Below are positions 1-9,477 of a DNA stretch of 64,000 nt, one piece after another (position 1 is the first letter of the stretch; every line of letters begins with the position of its first letter). The notes beneath the pieces are model-generated. The model did no database searches. It had not been told where the DNA came from and was given only the letters and a program-made list of their open reading frames with translations. Where the stretch lies: assembly GCA_964439935.1 (NCBI GenBank), contig CAYTPW010000011.1:1-64000 (forward strand), given 5' to 3'. A program made the position numbers and the translations under genes. This stretch comes from JABMQW01 sp964439935. Its GTDB lineage: Bacteria > Fidelibacterota > Marinisomatia > Marinisomatales > TCS56.

Positions 1-148
1 CCTAAAATTATTGCTCTCCCACCTTCATTATACAATATTCATATGAGCAGGGAAATATAATATCGTTGATAATTGACAAGAAACAGGATAGAATTTTAAT
101 ATATTTGAATGATATGTTTAATAAATTAGGCGTACAATAGGAGTACAT

Positions 149-307
149 ATGAACGAAATTAATCAAGGAAAAACTCAAGAATCCGATGAAGAAGAGGATG
201 ATTTATTTGAGATTTTAGGGCTTGATAGAAATGAGACTGAACAAGTACCTCGTCCAAAGAAAAAGATAATTAAGAAACGAAATAGAGGTAATCAGTTAGT
301 TATTTGA
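149..307 (+). CDS. Small acidic/basic protein, 52 aa, unknown
   Basis: This 52-codon frame starts with ATG and has an AGGAG ribosome-binding site about 6 bases upstream (138-142). The product has an acidic cluster (Asp-Glu-Glu-Glu-Asp-Asp) near residues 13-18 and a strongly basic tail (Lys-Lys-Lys-Ile-Ile-Lys-Lys-Arg). It has no signal peptide, membrane segment or recognisable domain. The split charge suggests a small RNA/DNA- or protein-binding polypeptide, but that is inference only. The upstream frame that ends at TAG 138-140 overlaps its ribosome-binding site, so it may be the last gene of a unit that enters from outside the window. The main support is the good ribosome-binding site, so confidence is moderate. 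Confidence 0.5.
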   Translation: MNEINQGKTQESDEEEDDLFEILGLDRNETEQVPRPKKKIIKKRNRGNQLVI

Positions 308-655
308 AGGGACGAACTGTAATGCTACACATGAATAAATCCCATATAACCGTTGGGCATAGGATAATAAAAATCAGCCCGTCCCTGTTGAATTACAAAG
401 ATAGTATACACCTTGGAGGAATAAATATCAATTACAAACCAGCACCACAATGTGTGTTTGGGGCTGCCACAGCACGGTGGTGAGCGTTTTGTTGATACAA
501 TGGATAAATCAACGAAAAACAGAAAACCAAACTAGAAAATGACCGGGTGGCGGTTGGGCTAATATGATGACAGAGAAAATTTAAGAATATTTTTCAAAAA
601 ATTTTTTAGGATTGGAAGTTCTTTGCTGTGCCTCTGTAACTACGAATATACTGAA
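308..655. other. Intergenic region, no convincing gene
   Basis: No supported coding frame is present. A 7-bp inverted pair (AGGGACG near 309, CGTCCCT near 381) brackets about 65 bases. A weak imperfect hairpin (CCAC/GTGG arms) lies near 470-485. An A/T-rich run near 590-610 lies downstream of the minus-strand gene that ends at 656 and could help end its transcript. Nothing here can be assigned a function. Confidence 0.4.
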
Positions 656-1114
656 TTATGTACCAATTTTATCTTCTAATTTCTGGTCAAAGAGCTTAAT
701 CAATTGGTCTAAGGATTTTAGTCTATTAATTTCTTCAGAACTCATAAGTAGTTCTATCTGATCGTTAATTTGACAAAAAATTGCAGGTAGAGCATTAGAT
801 TTATTTTTTATATACTCAATATTTATTTGGTCTTTATGAAGAAATGAAATTTGTAATGGCAAATCATTTAAATATTTAGCCCATCTTTTTTTCATTCCCA
901 TATTTCCATACGTTAATGCACACAAATTACATTGATAGGTATCTGGAGAGACAATTTTATGGATATAGTCTGTAAGAGAATTAAAAAATCCACTTTCTGC
1001 ATTGTATACAAATATTAATTCCGAGATCTTGTCGGAGTTTTCAACGTAGTTATCCATTGGCGCTCCACTAATTATTACACTTATTGAGAGAATCGATAAA
1101 ATTTTACACTTCAT
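656..1114 (-). CDS. Conserved hypothetical protein with CNLC motif
   Basis: A 152-aa protein. After a hydrophobic N-terminus (residues 1-18, possibly a signal peptide or simply an over-extended start) the conserved core begins: Phe-Val-Tyr-Asn-Ala-Glu-Ser-Gly, then His-Lys-Ile-Val-Ser-Pro-x-Thr-Tyr-x-Cys-Asn-Leu-Cys, then Leu-Thr-Tyr-Gly. I recognise this as a family of short hypothetical proteins, often mislabelled GTPase, that occurs in FCB genomes. The Cys-x-x-Cys pair could bind a metal or be redox active. There is no P-loop, so a GTPase call is not justified. The gene stands alone with non-coding DNA on both sides, and its function is unknown. Confidence 0.7.
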   Translation of the reverse strand: MKCKILSILSISVIISGAPMDNYVENSDKISELIFVYNAESGFFNSLTDYIHKIVSPDTYQCNLCALTYGNMGMKKRWAKYLNDLPLQISFLHKDQINIEYIKNKSNALPAIFCQINDQIELLMSSEEINRLKSLDQLIKLFDQKLEDKIGT

Positions 1115-1276
1115 CTCTGTGTGTTATTTTCTTAATCATCTTATTAGGTTCCGGTAATAAAAGTACATAACTAAAGAATAATGAAATGTCTTACCAGCGA
1201 CAGTTTGTCCATTTTGGAAAATTTACCCAGCGGTGGTACGTCTAATAAGTTGAGAGAGAAACTTCAGTAATTTTTT

Positions 1277-1372
1277 CTATAAAATTTTAAAACCATATTC
1301 TCCGCTAAAGACAATCCACCATAAGATAGCAATTATTATGAAAACAATTAATAATCCTATCTTTTTTCTCAC
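1277..1372 (-). CDS. Possible 31-aa single-span membrane protein
   Basis: A GTG-initiated frame overlaps the TGA stop of the large beta-helix gene by four bases (GTGA), the translational-coupling geometry also seen elsewhere in this window. The product is two or three basic residues, about 20 strongly hydrophobic residues (Ile/Leu/Val/Phe/Trp rich), then a short polar tail ending at TAG. That is a textbook one-pass membrane peptide. There is no clear ribosome-binding site and no homologue I recognise, so it could be a chance frame in AT-rich DNA. Confidence 0.35.
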   Translation of the reverse strand: MRKKIGLLIVFIIIAILWWIVFSGEYGFKIL

Positions 1373-4300
1373 TTCAACACTACCATCTTCCTGGTCTGCA
1401 CAAACTCTCCCGCCTTGATCTGGTAGAAATACATTCCACTTGCAACGTTAGTAGCATCCCACTGGGCTGATTTATAACCGGCATCCTGCATCTCAGATTT
1501 CAGTATGCTCACTTCTCTGCCAACCAGATCATAAATTGCTATTTGAACATATGCTGCTTCAGGTAAATCATACTTAATTGTAGTATTGGGATTGAACGGG
1601 TTGGGGTAGTTTTGATGAAGTGCAAATGATTGTGGTAACAGGTTTATTTCAGCTTTGATTTCCACAAATTCCGATTCTAGTGCACCCATATCGGGGTTAT
1701 AGCTGTAATAACTTTCCGGGGGTAGATTTACCAAAGTATCAAAATACCAAATATAGAAAGCTGTCCCAGCATCTATACAGGGTGAAATGGCTTGTAACTG
1801 ATAATTGTGAACACCGGGATTAGAAAAACAAGGATTCGTTAAAATATTACCATCTAATTCAATGATGTTACTGTTGTTTGGTTGAACGGCAGCTACACCA
1901 CCAAGAATATCATTATAAGCGAGAATTAAAACGCTTGTTGGTAAAGTTTCTGAAAAACTGATTTCCTGGGGAAGATCATGCCACAAAATAGAATTAACTA
2001 TTTTCAGATTCGATGAAACGATATATATACCACCACCATTTTCCATTGATGAATTTTCACTGATGGTAACGTTCTGCAAGTGCAAATCAGAGTCGAAAGA
2101 ATAAATTCCACCACCAGCATTATTAGAATCTCTAGTCCAGTTTTCGATTATTTGCGTGTTTGACAATGTGGAGTTGGTTGACCGGAAATATAATCCGCCC
2201 CCCATACGGCCACGATTACCACGCAGTGTCAGATTGTTGATGGTTATATCCGAATATAATCCTGCTATCCCACCGCCATAATTGGTTGCCCGGCAATTGA
2301 CAATCGTAATTCTAGATAATACCGGATTGGAATAATTGCTGGCAAAACCACCTCCCTGAGCAGCCAGCCCACCGGTAATAGTCAGGTTTTCTATGGTATT
2401 ATCAACCGAAATATCGCATATCAGGGCCGATCCCTGTTGTTCAGGGTCTAAGATAACACCAGATTCGGACTCACCTTTTAAGCTAATATAACTGTTAAGA
2501 TGAATGGGAAATTGCTCGCCAATCGCAGAAGGGCTGTAATAACCATCGGCCAGGAAAATAGTATGTGGTGATTGATAGTCGGCCAGTATTTTGGCTAATG
2601 CAAACGAAATTGTCTGCAGTGGTTCATCCGGGGTGAGGCCGCTGTTGGTATTATCGCCCTGTGGACTTACATGAAGATCAGCCTGAACCTGGTTCACAAC
2701 TGCGTTAAGAATATTGAAATTAAACTTGTTACTGGGGTAAGCATGATAATTGGTAGGCACCAGGACGGTAAAGGTATCGACAATTACCGATATTGAGAAA
2801 AGATTACTGGTGGCCAAGTCATTTCCCTGGTTACCAGCGATATTACTATAAATATTACATCGGTTGTTATAATCCATAACCGGCACTGCATTAAAGGCAC
2901 AGTACATGCCCCCCCCTTGAGTAATAGCGTTGTTTTCGAAGATAGACACATTTGCCAATTGTGGATTGGAAAATGTAGTCATAAAAAGTCCGCCACCGTT
3001 ACTACTAACATAATTATCATATACAGATATATTAGTGAGGACAGGACTTGATTCGGTACAGTAAATACCACCTCCATCTACTGCCTGATTGCCGGTTATT
3101 GAAAGACTAGATAATTCCGGGTTTGATTGGTAACAATAGATACCACCACCAGCAACCGCCTGATTGTCAGATATTGAAAGATTTGATAATTCAGGGCTAG
3201 ACTGATTACAATAAATACCGCCGCCATTACCGATGGCATAATTGTCATGTACGGATATATTAGTGAGTACCGGACTTGATGCGGTACAGTACATCCCACC
3301 GCCATCTATCGCCTGATTGTCAGATATTGAAAGACTTGATAATTCCGGGTTTGACTGGTTACAATAAATACCACCACCTTGTTCTGCCACACCGTTGATA
3401 ATTGTGCAGTTGGATAATGAACTTCCCTGGCTCAGGTAAAATACGAACGCATTTGTTTGAAATTCAGCATCGATAATAACACTATCCATAATTTCACCAG
3501 CCAATCCGATATAGTCATCTGGTCTGATTGGGAAATATTCACCGGTATTAGTTTCACTGTAAATTCCGTTAGCCAAGTGAATTATCTGAGGGTTAGCGCT
3601 ATCTGCCATCATAATGGATTGGGCAAATAAGATTGTTTTCAGCGGCTCCACAGCAGATAATCCGCTGTTAGAATTATTTCCATCAGGGCTGACATACAAA
3701 TCATCCTGGACTTGCTGAATTTTACCGTGAAGAATATCAAAGGTGAATTGATAATGAGGCACGACATGGTAAAGTCCAGGAGATACAACGGTGAATGTAT
3801 CCAAAATGACCGGGAAGATGGACGAACTATCAACTGTAATATCATTGCCAATCGGAGGAGAATTATTGAGATAAATATTAGAGCGATAATTACTATCGAG
3901 GATAAGGGAAGAACTGTTTTCACAGTAGACACCACCACCCTGGTTGATGGCAAAATTATTGTGTATAGTTAGATTTGCAATTACTGGATTGGACTGATTA
4001 CAATAAATCCCACCTCCATCTACCGCTTGATTGCTGGTGATTAAAAGACTTGATAATTCCGGATTTGACTGGTAACAATAAATGGCACCACCATGTACTG
4101 CCGCACCGTTGATAATTGTGCAGTTGGATAATGAAGTTCCTTCACTTTGGCCGAATACGAACGCATTTGTTTGATTTTCTGCATCGATGATGACCCCGGT
4201 TTTAGATTCACCTACCAGTCCGATATAGTCGTCCAGTCTGATTGGGAAGTATTCGCCGGTGTTAGTACTACTGTATACTCCGTTAGCCAAATGGATTATC

Positions 4301-5652
4301 TGAGGATTAGCACTGTTTGCCAGCATAATGGATTGGGCAAATAAGATTGTTTTCAGCGGATCAGTAGCAGATAATCCACTGTTAGTATTATTTCCATCAG
4401 GACTGACATACAAATCGTCTTGAACTTGCTGTATTTTGCCGTGAAGAATATCAAAAGTGAATTGATCGTGAGGCACTACATGGTAATGTCCGGGAGATGC
4501 TACAGTAAATGTATCCAATATAACCGGGAAGATGGATGAATTATCAACGGTAATATCATTACCAATCGGAGGAGAATTATTGAGATAAATATTAGAGCGG
4601 TAATTACTATCGAGGATCAGGGAAGAACTATATATACAGTAGATACCCCCACCCCCGATACCAGCAGAATTATCAGATACATTTGTGCCCGACAGGGTTG
4701 CATTGGAATAATCAATACAAGAAATCCCACCACCATTATTACCTGCCGAATTGCCATGAATATCTGTATTAATGAATTGTGGTTGAGAATTGTGGATAAT
4801 ATAAGCTCCACCACCATTGTTTTGAGCGCTATTTTCGAATATATCTAACTGATCAAAGATGGGATTGGATTGAAAGCAGTACAGTCCTCCACCAAATAAT
4901 GCCTGGTTATTTCCGATCGAGGTTTCCGTCATTTGAACAGCGGAACGTACAACAAGTAGACCACCACCGCTGTTACCGGCCTGATTGTTAATTATCGTCA
5001 ATTCCTCAGCGAGCAATTGTGATTCCGTACAATAGATACCACCAGCCAAGTGTAGGGCTGTATTTGATGTCACTGTCAACTTTGACATCACCGTGGACGA
5101 ATAGTATAATATTATTCCTCCTCCAACTGAAGCACTATTCCCTGATATGAATACATTTTCAATAACGGGATTTGAGTAGCGGCAGGCAATGCCCCCGCCT
5201 TGCGATCCAACATTGTCAGTAATATTCAAATAGGACAGGCGAGGACTTGATGCGATATCGCAGATTATGCCACCCGCCGAGAAACCAGGATAGGCATTCT
5301 GGCCGAGACCATTTGTTATGGTTAGACCAATCAGGGCAGCCGTTGTGTCTTCACCACTGCTAAATGTAACCGTTGTACCGCTGCTGGTCCCGTCAATTAT
5401 TGTTTGACTTATATATGCAGTGTCACCGGTAGTAACAAATAAACTGCCAACCACGATATTTTTCCCATTGAAGTTTATGTTTTCAAAATAGGTACCTTGC
5501 TGGATTAGAACAGTATCGCCATCAGTTGCCAGATTGATACCACCCTGAATAGAATCAATATCGGCAGGGACATTAATGATGGTTGCAAAGATATAGGATG
5601 TTGTTAGTTTTAAAGAGAAAAGTGTTCTACTGACTAATAAAAGTCTGTTCAA
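1369..5652 (-). CDS. Giant secreted beta-helix protein, T9SS-sorted
   Basis: A 1427-aa secreted protein. A hydrophobic N-terminus leads into a right-handed parallel beta-helix built from many short Gly-Gly-Gly-Ile-Tyr-Cys rungs. Three DUF1565-like segments (motif Val-Ser-Pro-x-Gly-x-Asn-x-x-Ser-Gly) start near residues 412, 651 and 990. Each is preceded by an 80-residue linker and followed by more rungs. The first two modules are nearly identical and the third has diverged. Residues 1344-1427 are the T9SS type A sorting domain, which directs export and surface attachment or release. The fold occurs in polysaccharide lyases and adhesins, but no catalytic site can be pointed to. The 3' coding end is almost identical in DNA to those of the genes ending at 8630 and 17151. 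Surface adhesin or glycan-binding role is inferred. Confidence 0.8.
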   Translation of the reverse strand: MNRLLLVSRTLFSLKLTTSYIFATIINVPADIDSIQGGINLATDGDTVLIQQGTYFENINFNGKNIVVGSLFVTTGDTAYISQTIIDGTSSGTTVTFSSGEDTTAALIGLTITNGLGQNAYPGFSAGGIICDIASSPRLSYLNITDNVGSQGGGIACRYSNPVIENVFISGNSASVGGGIILYYSSTVMSKLTVTSNTALHLAGGIYCTESQLLAEELTIINNQAGNSGGGLLVVRSAVQMTETSIGNNQALFGGGLYCFQSNPIFDQLDIFENSAQNNGGGAYIIHNSQPQFINTDIHGNSAGNNGGGISCIDYSNATLSGTNVSDNSAGIGGGGIYCIYSSSLILDSNYRSNIYLNNSPPIGNDITVDNSSIFPVILDTFTVASPGHYHVVPHDQFTFDILHGKIQQVQDDLYVSPDGNNTNSGLSATDPLKTILFAQSIMLANSANPQIIHLANGVYSSTNTGEYFPIRLDDYIGLVGESKTGVIIDAENQTNAFVFGQSEGTSLSNCTIINGAAVHGGAIYCYQSNPELSSLLITSNQAVDGGGIYCNQSNPVIANLTIHNNFAINQGGGVYCENSSSLILDSNYRSNIYLNNSPPIGNDITVDSSSIFPVILDTFTVVSPGLYHVVPHYQFTFDILHGKIQQVQDDLYVSPDGNNSNSGLSAVEPLKTILFAQSIMMADSANPQIIHLANGIYSETNTGEYFPIRPDDYIGLAGEIMDSVIIDAEFQTNAFVFYLSQGSSLSNCTIINGVAEQGGGIYCNQSNPELSSLSISDNQAIDGGGMYCTASSPVLTNISVHDNYAIGNGGGIYCNQSSPELSNLSISDNQAVAGGGIYCYQSNPELSSLSITGNQAVDGGGIYCTESSPVLTNISVYDNYVSSNGGGLFMTTFSNPQLANVSIFENNAITQGGGMYCAFNAVPVMDYNNRCNIYSNIAGNQGNDLATSNLFSISVIVDTFTVLVPTNYHAYPSNKFNFNILNAVVNQVQADLHVSPQGDNTNSGLTPDEPLQTISFALAKILADYQSPHTIFLADGYYSPSAIGEQFPIHLNSYISLKGESESGVILDPEQQGSALICDISVDNTIENLTITGGLAAQGGGFASNYSNPVLSRITIVNCRATNYGGGIAGLYSDITINNLTLRGNRGRMGGGLYFRSTNSTLSNTQIIENWTRDSNNAGGGIYSFDSDLHLQNVTISENSSMENGGGIYIVSSNLKIVNSILWHDLPQEISFSETLPTSVLILAYNDILGGVAAVQPNNSNIIELDGNILTNPCFSNPGVHNYQLQAISPCIDAGTAFYIWYFDTLVNLPPESYYSYNPDMGALESEFVEIKAEINLLPQSFALHQNYPNPFNPNTTIKYDLPEAAYVQIAIYDLVGREVSILKSEMQDAGYKSAQWDATNVASGMYFYQIKAGEFVQTRKMVVLK
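3296..4626 (-). repeat. Tandem 714-bp coding module inside beta-helix gene
   Basis: Two in-frame copies, about 4626-4010 and 3912-3296, lie 714 bp (238 codons) apart. They encode the same linker, DUF1565-like unit and first helix rungs with only scattered substitutions. A third, more diverged copy lies at about 2880-2200. The pattern is module duplication within one gene. It is not a CRISPR array or a mobile element. Confidence 0.75.
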
Positions 5653-5728
5653 TATAATTACCTTCAGCGTGTTTATAGTTTTTAGAAGGAATCCTAATAA
5701 GAATCAAAAGATCCACAATTACAGAAGT

Positions 5729-5800
5729 ACTTGACTAATCGTACTATAAGTGTATGATTCTTTATCTCAAAAGTATAGTATTGATTTTAGTTAGTCAAGT
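5729..5800. repeat. Nested 72-bp inverted repeat
   Basis: A perfect 10-bp outer pair (ACTTGACTAA at 5729-5738, TTAGTCAAGT at 5791-5800) encloses a perfect 7-bp inner pair (TACTATA 5742-5748, TATAGTA 5774-5780). The centre is about 25 bases. It lies 75-150 bp upstream of the beta-helix start. It could be a binding site for a dimeric regulator, an RNA hairpin in the 5' leader, or a worn miniature element. No poly-T follows, so it is not a typical terminator. Confidence 0.55.
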
Positions 5801-5914
5801 GGTGTTGAATTGGTATTTTTAAACCAAATCTAAATAACTTCGCTTTTAGTATGTCGAAAATTGGAACGGAGGTATTGATAGAATATATTGTGAGGAAACA
5901 TTCTACAAAGGATT

Positions 5915-5977
5915 TATAGTTCTTTGGGCTATTGCCAGAAATGAATATTCGGTATGCTACCAGTAAGCAGTAAATCT
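5915..5977 (+). repeat. Dispersed intergenic repeat, copy A (diverged)
   Basis: It shares the first 14 bases (TATAGTTCTTTGGG), a central GGTATGCYACCAGTA block and a final AAATCT with 11373-11433. The parts between have drifted. Both copies are non-coding and in the same orientation, which suggests an old REP-like or miniature element. Confidence 0.45.
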
Positions 5978-6188
5978 ACTTCAAAAATAAGAATGTGACT
6001 AGTTGTTTGCTGTAGTTCGTCTGATCTGCCCATATTGATTGTCCCAGTTTCTAATTTCGAACCTAAAATCTTAAAGGAGTCAAGACGACAAGATTATATA
6101 GGGTATTATTTCACAGAAATTACGCACTTCAGCGTATTGCTTGGGAATCTGTCATGATGTACATTATAATCTAAGTAGGAGTTAATCA

Positions 6189-8630
6189 ATGGGGAGTTTG
6201 AAAATATTATCCAATAAGTTATTATGTATATTTCTAATTTATATATTTCACTCAACATTTTTACAGGCACAATGGTTTCAGCAAACCAATGGTTTACCAG
6301 ATAATTGGTCTTATAGCGACGTGATTGATGCCTGTGATAATCAAACCGCTGTGATTTCAATTATGACCTATACTACTAATAATTCCCAGCTTTTTAAAAC
6401 AATTGATGCAGGACAAACATGGTTTGAAATCCCCAATCCGAATGCACAGACTTCAAGAGTTCATGTAATTGATCTTTCCTTAGTAGATAGCACCCACTTG
6501 TGGATTTGCACAGCTTATCCAGCAAAAATATTTTCCACTGAAAATAATGGTGCAACCTGGGAAGAGCAATTCTATGACTCTACGATGACTGATTTTATCA
6601 ACTATATTGAAATGTTTGATCTGAACAATGGGATAGCTATGGGAGATGCTATTGATTGGGGAGCAGGACCGGCAATATTTTTAAGGACCACAGATGGGGG
6701 TGCTAATTGGGTATCGGTAAATGATTCAGCTTTTGGTGGCAGTTCAGGGGATATTTGGCGTCGAGTTGATTTTGTGAATCCAGATGTTGGTTATTTCTTC
6801 GAATCTGGTTCTAATCCTCAATTGTTGTTCAAAACATTTGACGGTGGTTATAATTGGGATGCTCTCCCATATCCTGCAAACTATATCATGGTTCTCAAGT
6901 TTTATGATGAAAATATTGGGTATGCTATCAATTGGGATGCTGACTATTACACTTTTGATGCAGGACAGACCTGGACTGAAATACCCGACACTACTGATGG
7001 GTGGGGTACGGATATTGAATATTGTCCAGAAGATCCATCTAAAGTTTGGAAATGTGAATTGGGATCTTCTGGGGCATTTTTTAGCAGTGATTCAGGGAAA
7101 ACCTGGAGCGAGCAAACTGGTATTACTGCACCAAGAGATATAGTGTTTGTTGACGCTGCGAATGGCTGGATACTTGGTGATGTTGGAGTTTATCATACCA
7201 CAAGTGGCGGTCACATTCTCACTATTACCGAGATTAACATTCCGCATAACACAGAATCCACCGGTCCTTTTTCCTTGGAATTTTCGATCGAGGAAACCGG
7301 TGGAATCTGGACTGATCAGAGACTGTTTCACTATACGATTGAAGATATTCACGACTCATTGGCATTAATATATATGCCGCAAGATAATGTTTGGCAGGCG
7401 AATCTACCTGAATTTTCTGGAATAACTGGAACGACCGAATTACAATACTGGTTATCAATCGAGCAAACTACCGGTAATTATTACACCTGGCCAATAGGGG
7501 CTCCAGCAAATTCCAATACAATAGTTTTCGGTCCTGATACTACTGGACCTGTACTGGATGAATTAAGTACGCAATCGGCAGCTCATTACCTAATCCCGTT
7601 TGAGAAAGAAATTAGGATCGATGCAGTTTGGGACGACCGTTTTGCTCTGGATACACCTGTGTTACACTACCGTGTCAATCAGGGAACTGAGGAATCAAGC
7701 CTGATGGACTGGATCGACTCAACATTTGCCAACGAAACTTGGCTAACCAGTTGGAAGGGAGTTGTAACAGGGCAAACGGGCAATCTGCATGATACGGTGT
7801 ATTACTGGGTGACGGCTTCAGATATGAGTCAGAATCAGAATATGGGAGTATCTCAGACAAAACACTTCACAACAGCCAAAGTTGAAGTTATAGGTGATTG
7901 GGAACAGGCTGAGAGTTATGAGGATATTTCCTTATGGACGCCGTTTTCATATGGTAGTTTATATGACTATAATTCTGGAGATTATCAATGGGGGACCGTC
8001 ATCAAAGAGTCAATGAACGTGTTAGATGCATTTCGGGATACACTGCGATATGAGCGTCGATTGAACTTCAGTCATGTAGAAGATGCCTGGTTGAGGGTCC
8101 CCATGATCATAAATTTTGGCCAATACAATGAGGGATATTTACAGGTGTCTACTAATGGTGGGGATTGGACCAACCTTGATCATTATGTTGGGCAGGTTCC
8201 GCCCACAGTGTATCAGTATGATCTATCTGAGTATGCCGGTGAAGACTCGATTTATTTCTTGTTCCATGTTATGCACTGGGATGCTAACCTGAACTGGTTA
8301 ATAGATGACATCATCCTGTACTCGGATTCTACATTGGTGAGTCTGGAAGATTATCTAGTAATTGCAGATCAATTTCAATTGCACCAGAATTACCCCAACC
8401 CTTTTAACCCAATAACCACCATCCAGTACAATTTACCAGAAAGATCAAATGTCCAAATTACCATTTACAATCTGCTTGGCAGGAAAGTAGCTACACTGTT
8501 ATCAGAAACTCAGGATACTGGGAGTAAATCAGTCCGGTGGGATGCTACTAATGTTGCCAGCGGGGTGTATTTCTACCAGATTCGTGCCGGAGAGTTTGTG
8601 CAGACCAGGAAGATGGTGATGTTGAAGTGA
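6189..8630 (+). CDS. Secreted BNR/sortilin-like propeller, T9SS-sorted
   Basis: An 813-aa protein. The signal peptide covers about residues 1-28 (hydrophobic stretch before Gln-Ala-Gln). Residues 30-350 contain repeated Thr-x-Asp-x-Gly-x-x-Trp motifs, the hallmark of BNR/sortilin/YCF48-type beta-propeller blades. An Ig-like segment follows (about 450-560), then a beta-rich Trp/Asp-containing region (about 570-700), and the T9SS type A sorting domain from about residue 731 to the end. Such proteins are surface or secreted binding proteins, sometimes glycosidase-like, but no catalytic residues are evident. Its 3' end is nearly identical in DNA to those of the genes at 1369 and 17151. Confidence 0.75.
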   Translation: MGSLKILSNKLLCIFLIYIFHSTFLQAQWFQQTNGLPDNWSYSDVIDACDNQTAVISIMTYTTNNSQLFKTIDAGQTWFEIPNPNAQTSRVHVIDLSLVDSTHLWICTAYPAKIFSTENNGATWEEQFYDSTMTDFINYIEMFDLNNGIAMGDAIDWGAGPAIFLRTTDGGANWVSVNDSAFGGSSGDIWRRVDFVNPDVGYFFESGSNPQLLFKTFDGGYNWDALPYPANYIMVLKFYDENIGYAINWDADYYTFDAGQTWTEIPDTTDGWGTDIEYCPEDPSKVWKCELGSSGAFFSSDSGKTWSEQTGITAPRDIVFVDAANGWILGDVGVYHTTSGGHILTITEINIPHNTESTGPFSLEFSIEETGGIWTDQRLFHYTIEDIHDSLALIYMPQDNVWQANLPEFSGITGTTELQYWLSIEQTTGNYYTWPIGAPANSNTIVFGPDTTGPVLDELSTQSAAHYLIPFEKEIRIDAVWDDRFALDTPVLHYRVNQGTEESSLMDWIDSTFANETWLTSWKGVVTGQTGNLHDTVYYWVTASDMSQNQNMGVSQTKHFTTAKVEVIGDWEQAESYEDISLWTPFSYGSLYDYNSGDYQWGTVIKESMNVLDAFRDTLRYERRLNFSHVEDAWLRVPMIINFGQYNEGYLQVSTNGGDWTNLDHYVGQVPPTVYQYDLSEYAGEDSIYFLFHVMHWDANLNWLIDDIILYSDSTLVSLEDYLVIADQFQLHQNYPNPFNPITTIQYNLPERSNVQITIYNLLGRKVATLLSETQDTGSKSVRWDATNVASGVYFYQIRAGEFVQTRKMVMLK

Positions 8631-8713
8631 TCATTAAATCAGCATATCAACAAACAACCGGCCTAGTTTGTGTCTGTGATTTGAATGTTAGGCTATAAGA
8701 TCAGAGATTAGCG

Positions 8714-9334
8714 ATGAAATACAGAATATTAAAAATATCGATTCTTTTTTTGGTGACATTACATATTGCATGCTTAGCACGATCCAATGAATCGATATTT
8801 AGCGGACTTGGAATGGAGATCGGAGGTGGACATAACACTCTTCTATGGTCTGCGCCATTCAACCTAAGAATACCAGGTGGTGTAGCAGTTGATCGAACAC
8901 ATCTTTCATTTACTCCGAATATTCGTCTTATTTACAATTTGAAATTAATATATAGTGTTGCTGCTTTACCTTTCATAGGATACAATCAATTTGGCGGTTT
9001 CAACGATGGCGACAAATATGTATTTGATGCAAAAGAAATTGGTTTCTTTATACTTTATAATACTTCAGTCATTGTATTTGGTGTTGGCGGAAAAATCAAT
9101 TCTCATCAAAAAGTGAGATATCATGTCGGTTCATCTGATAGAGATCGCTCCAATTGGTTTACAAAACAGTCTAGAGATATTGGTATTAGAGCAAGTTATT
9201 TACTCACACCGATTAATTTTACTGTTGAATCTTGGTTCGGTTTGACCAATTTGGCAAATGGACCATTGACGGCGTTACCGGGTGCAAAAGTACATCAAAA
9301 TCATTTTAGATTTTTAATTGGATACACAATGTAA
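8714..9334 (+). CDS. Small outer-membrane beta-barrel-like protein
   Basis: A 206-aa protein with a signal peptide (about residues 1-24: basic start, hydrophobic core, polar cut region). The mature part alternates hydrophobic and polar residues in short strands separated by Gly/Asn/Asp turns and ends in an aromatic strand (Phe-Leu-Ile-Gly-Tyr-Thr-Met). This is typical of 8-10-stranded outer-membrane barrels. I do not recognise the family. It sits alone in the same direction as the next barrel gene at 9478 with a 143-bp gap. Confidence 0.55.
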   Translation: MKYRILKISILFLVTLHIACLARSNESIFSGLGMEIGGGHNTLLWSAPFNLRIPGGVAVDRTHLSFTPNIRLIYNLKLIYSVAALPFIGYNQFGGFNDGDKYVFDAKEIGFFILYNTSVIVFGVGGKINSHQKVRYHVGSSDRDRSNWFTKQSRDIGIRASYLLTPINFTVESWFGLTNLANGPLTALPGAKVHQNHFRFLIGYTM

Positions 9335-9477
9335 AACGATGTTGGTCAAAGTCTACATCAGACATAAAATCCAAAAACATGAAGCCGTCAAGCAATCAAC
9401 AAACATCCATTCAAGTTTTGCGGTGGTGAGATAGAGTGATAGGTGCGTGGAACAATGCACCGGAATAGGATCACAAA

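Larger units (their letters stand above)
5653..6188. other. 536-bp divergent intergenic region
   Basis: This region separates the minus-strand beta-helix gene from the plus-strand BNR-like gene, so it should hold both promoters. It contains a nested inverted repeat (5729-5800) and one copy of a diverged dispersed repeat (5915-5977), listed separately. A GGAG-type ribosome-binding site precedes the ATG at 6189. I see no additional coding frame. Confidence 0.5.

Noticed and set aside
1..140. Possible C-terminal coding remnants in two frames before the small ORF at 149
   Set aside because: One frame is open from the left window edge to TAA at 58-60 and another is open to TAG 138-140, but both are short, unsupported by any motif and cut by the window edge.
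541..575. Stretch CCGGGTGGCGG resembling the 5' end of a tRNA-Leu gene
   Set aside because: Only 11 bases match, one acceptor base is missing, and no D arm or anticodon arm follows. Chance is as likely as a 5' half.
656..1114. GTPase function for the CNLC protein
   Set aside because: No P-loop or other G-motif is present; that label for the family looks like inherited misannotation.
1369..5652. CRISPR-like regularly spaced repeats
   Set aside because: The repeats are in-frame beta-helix rungs of unequal spacing inside a single long coding frame.
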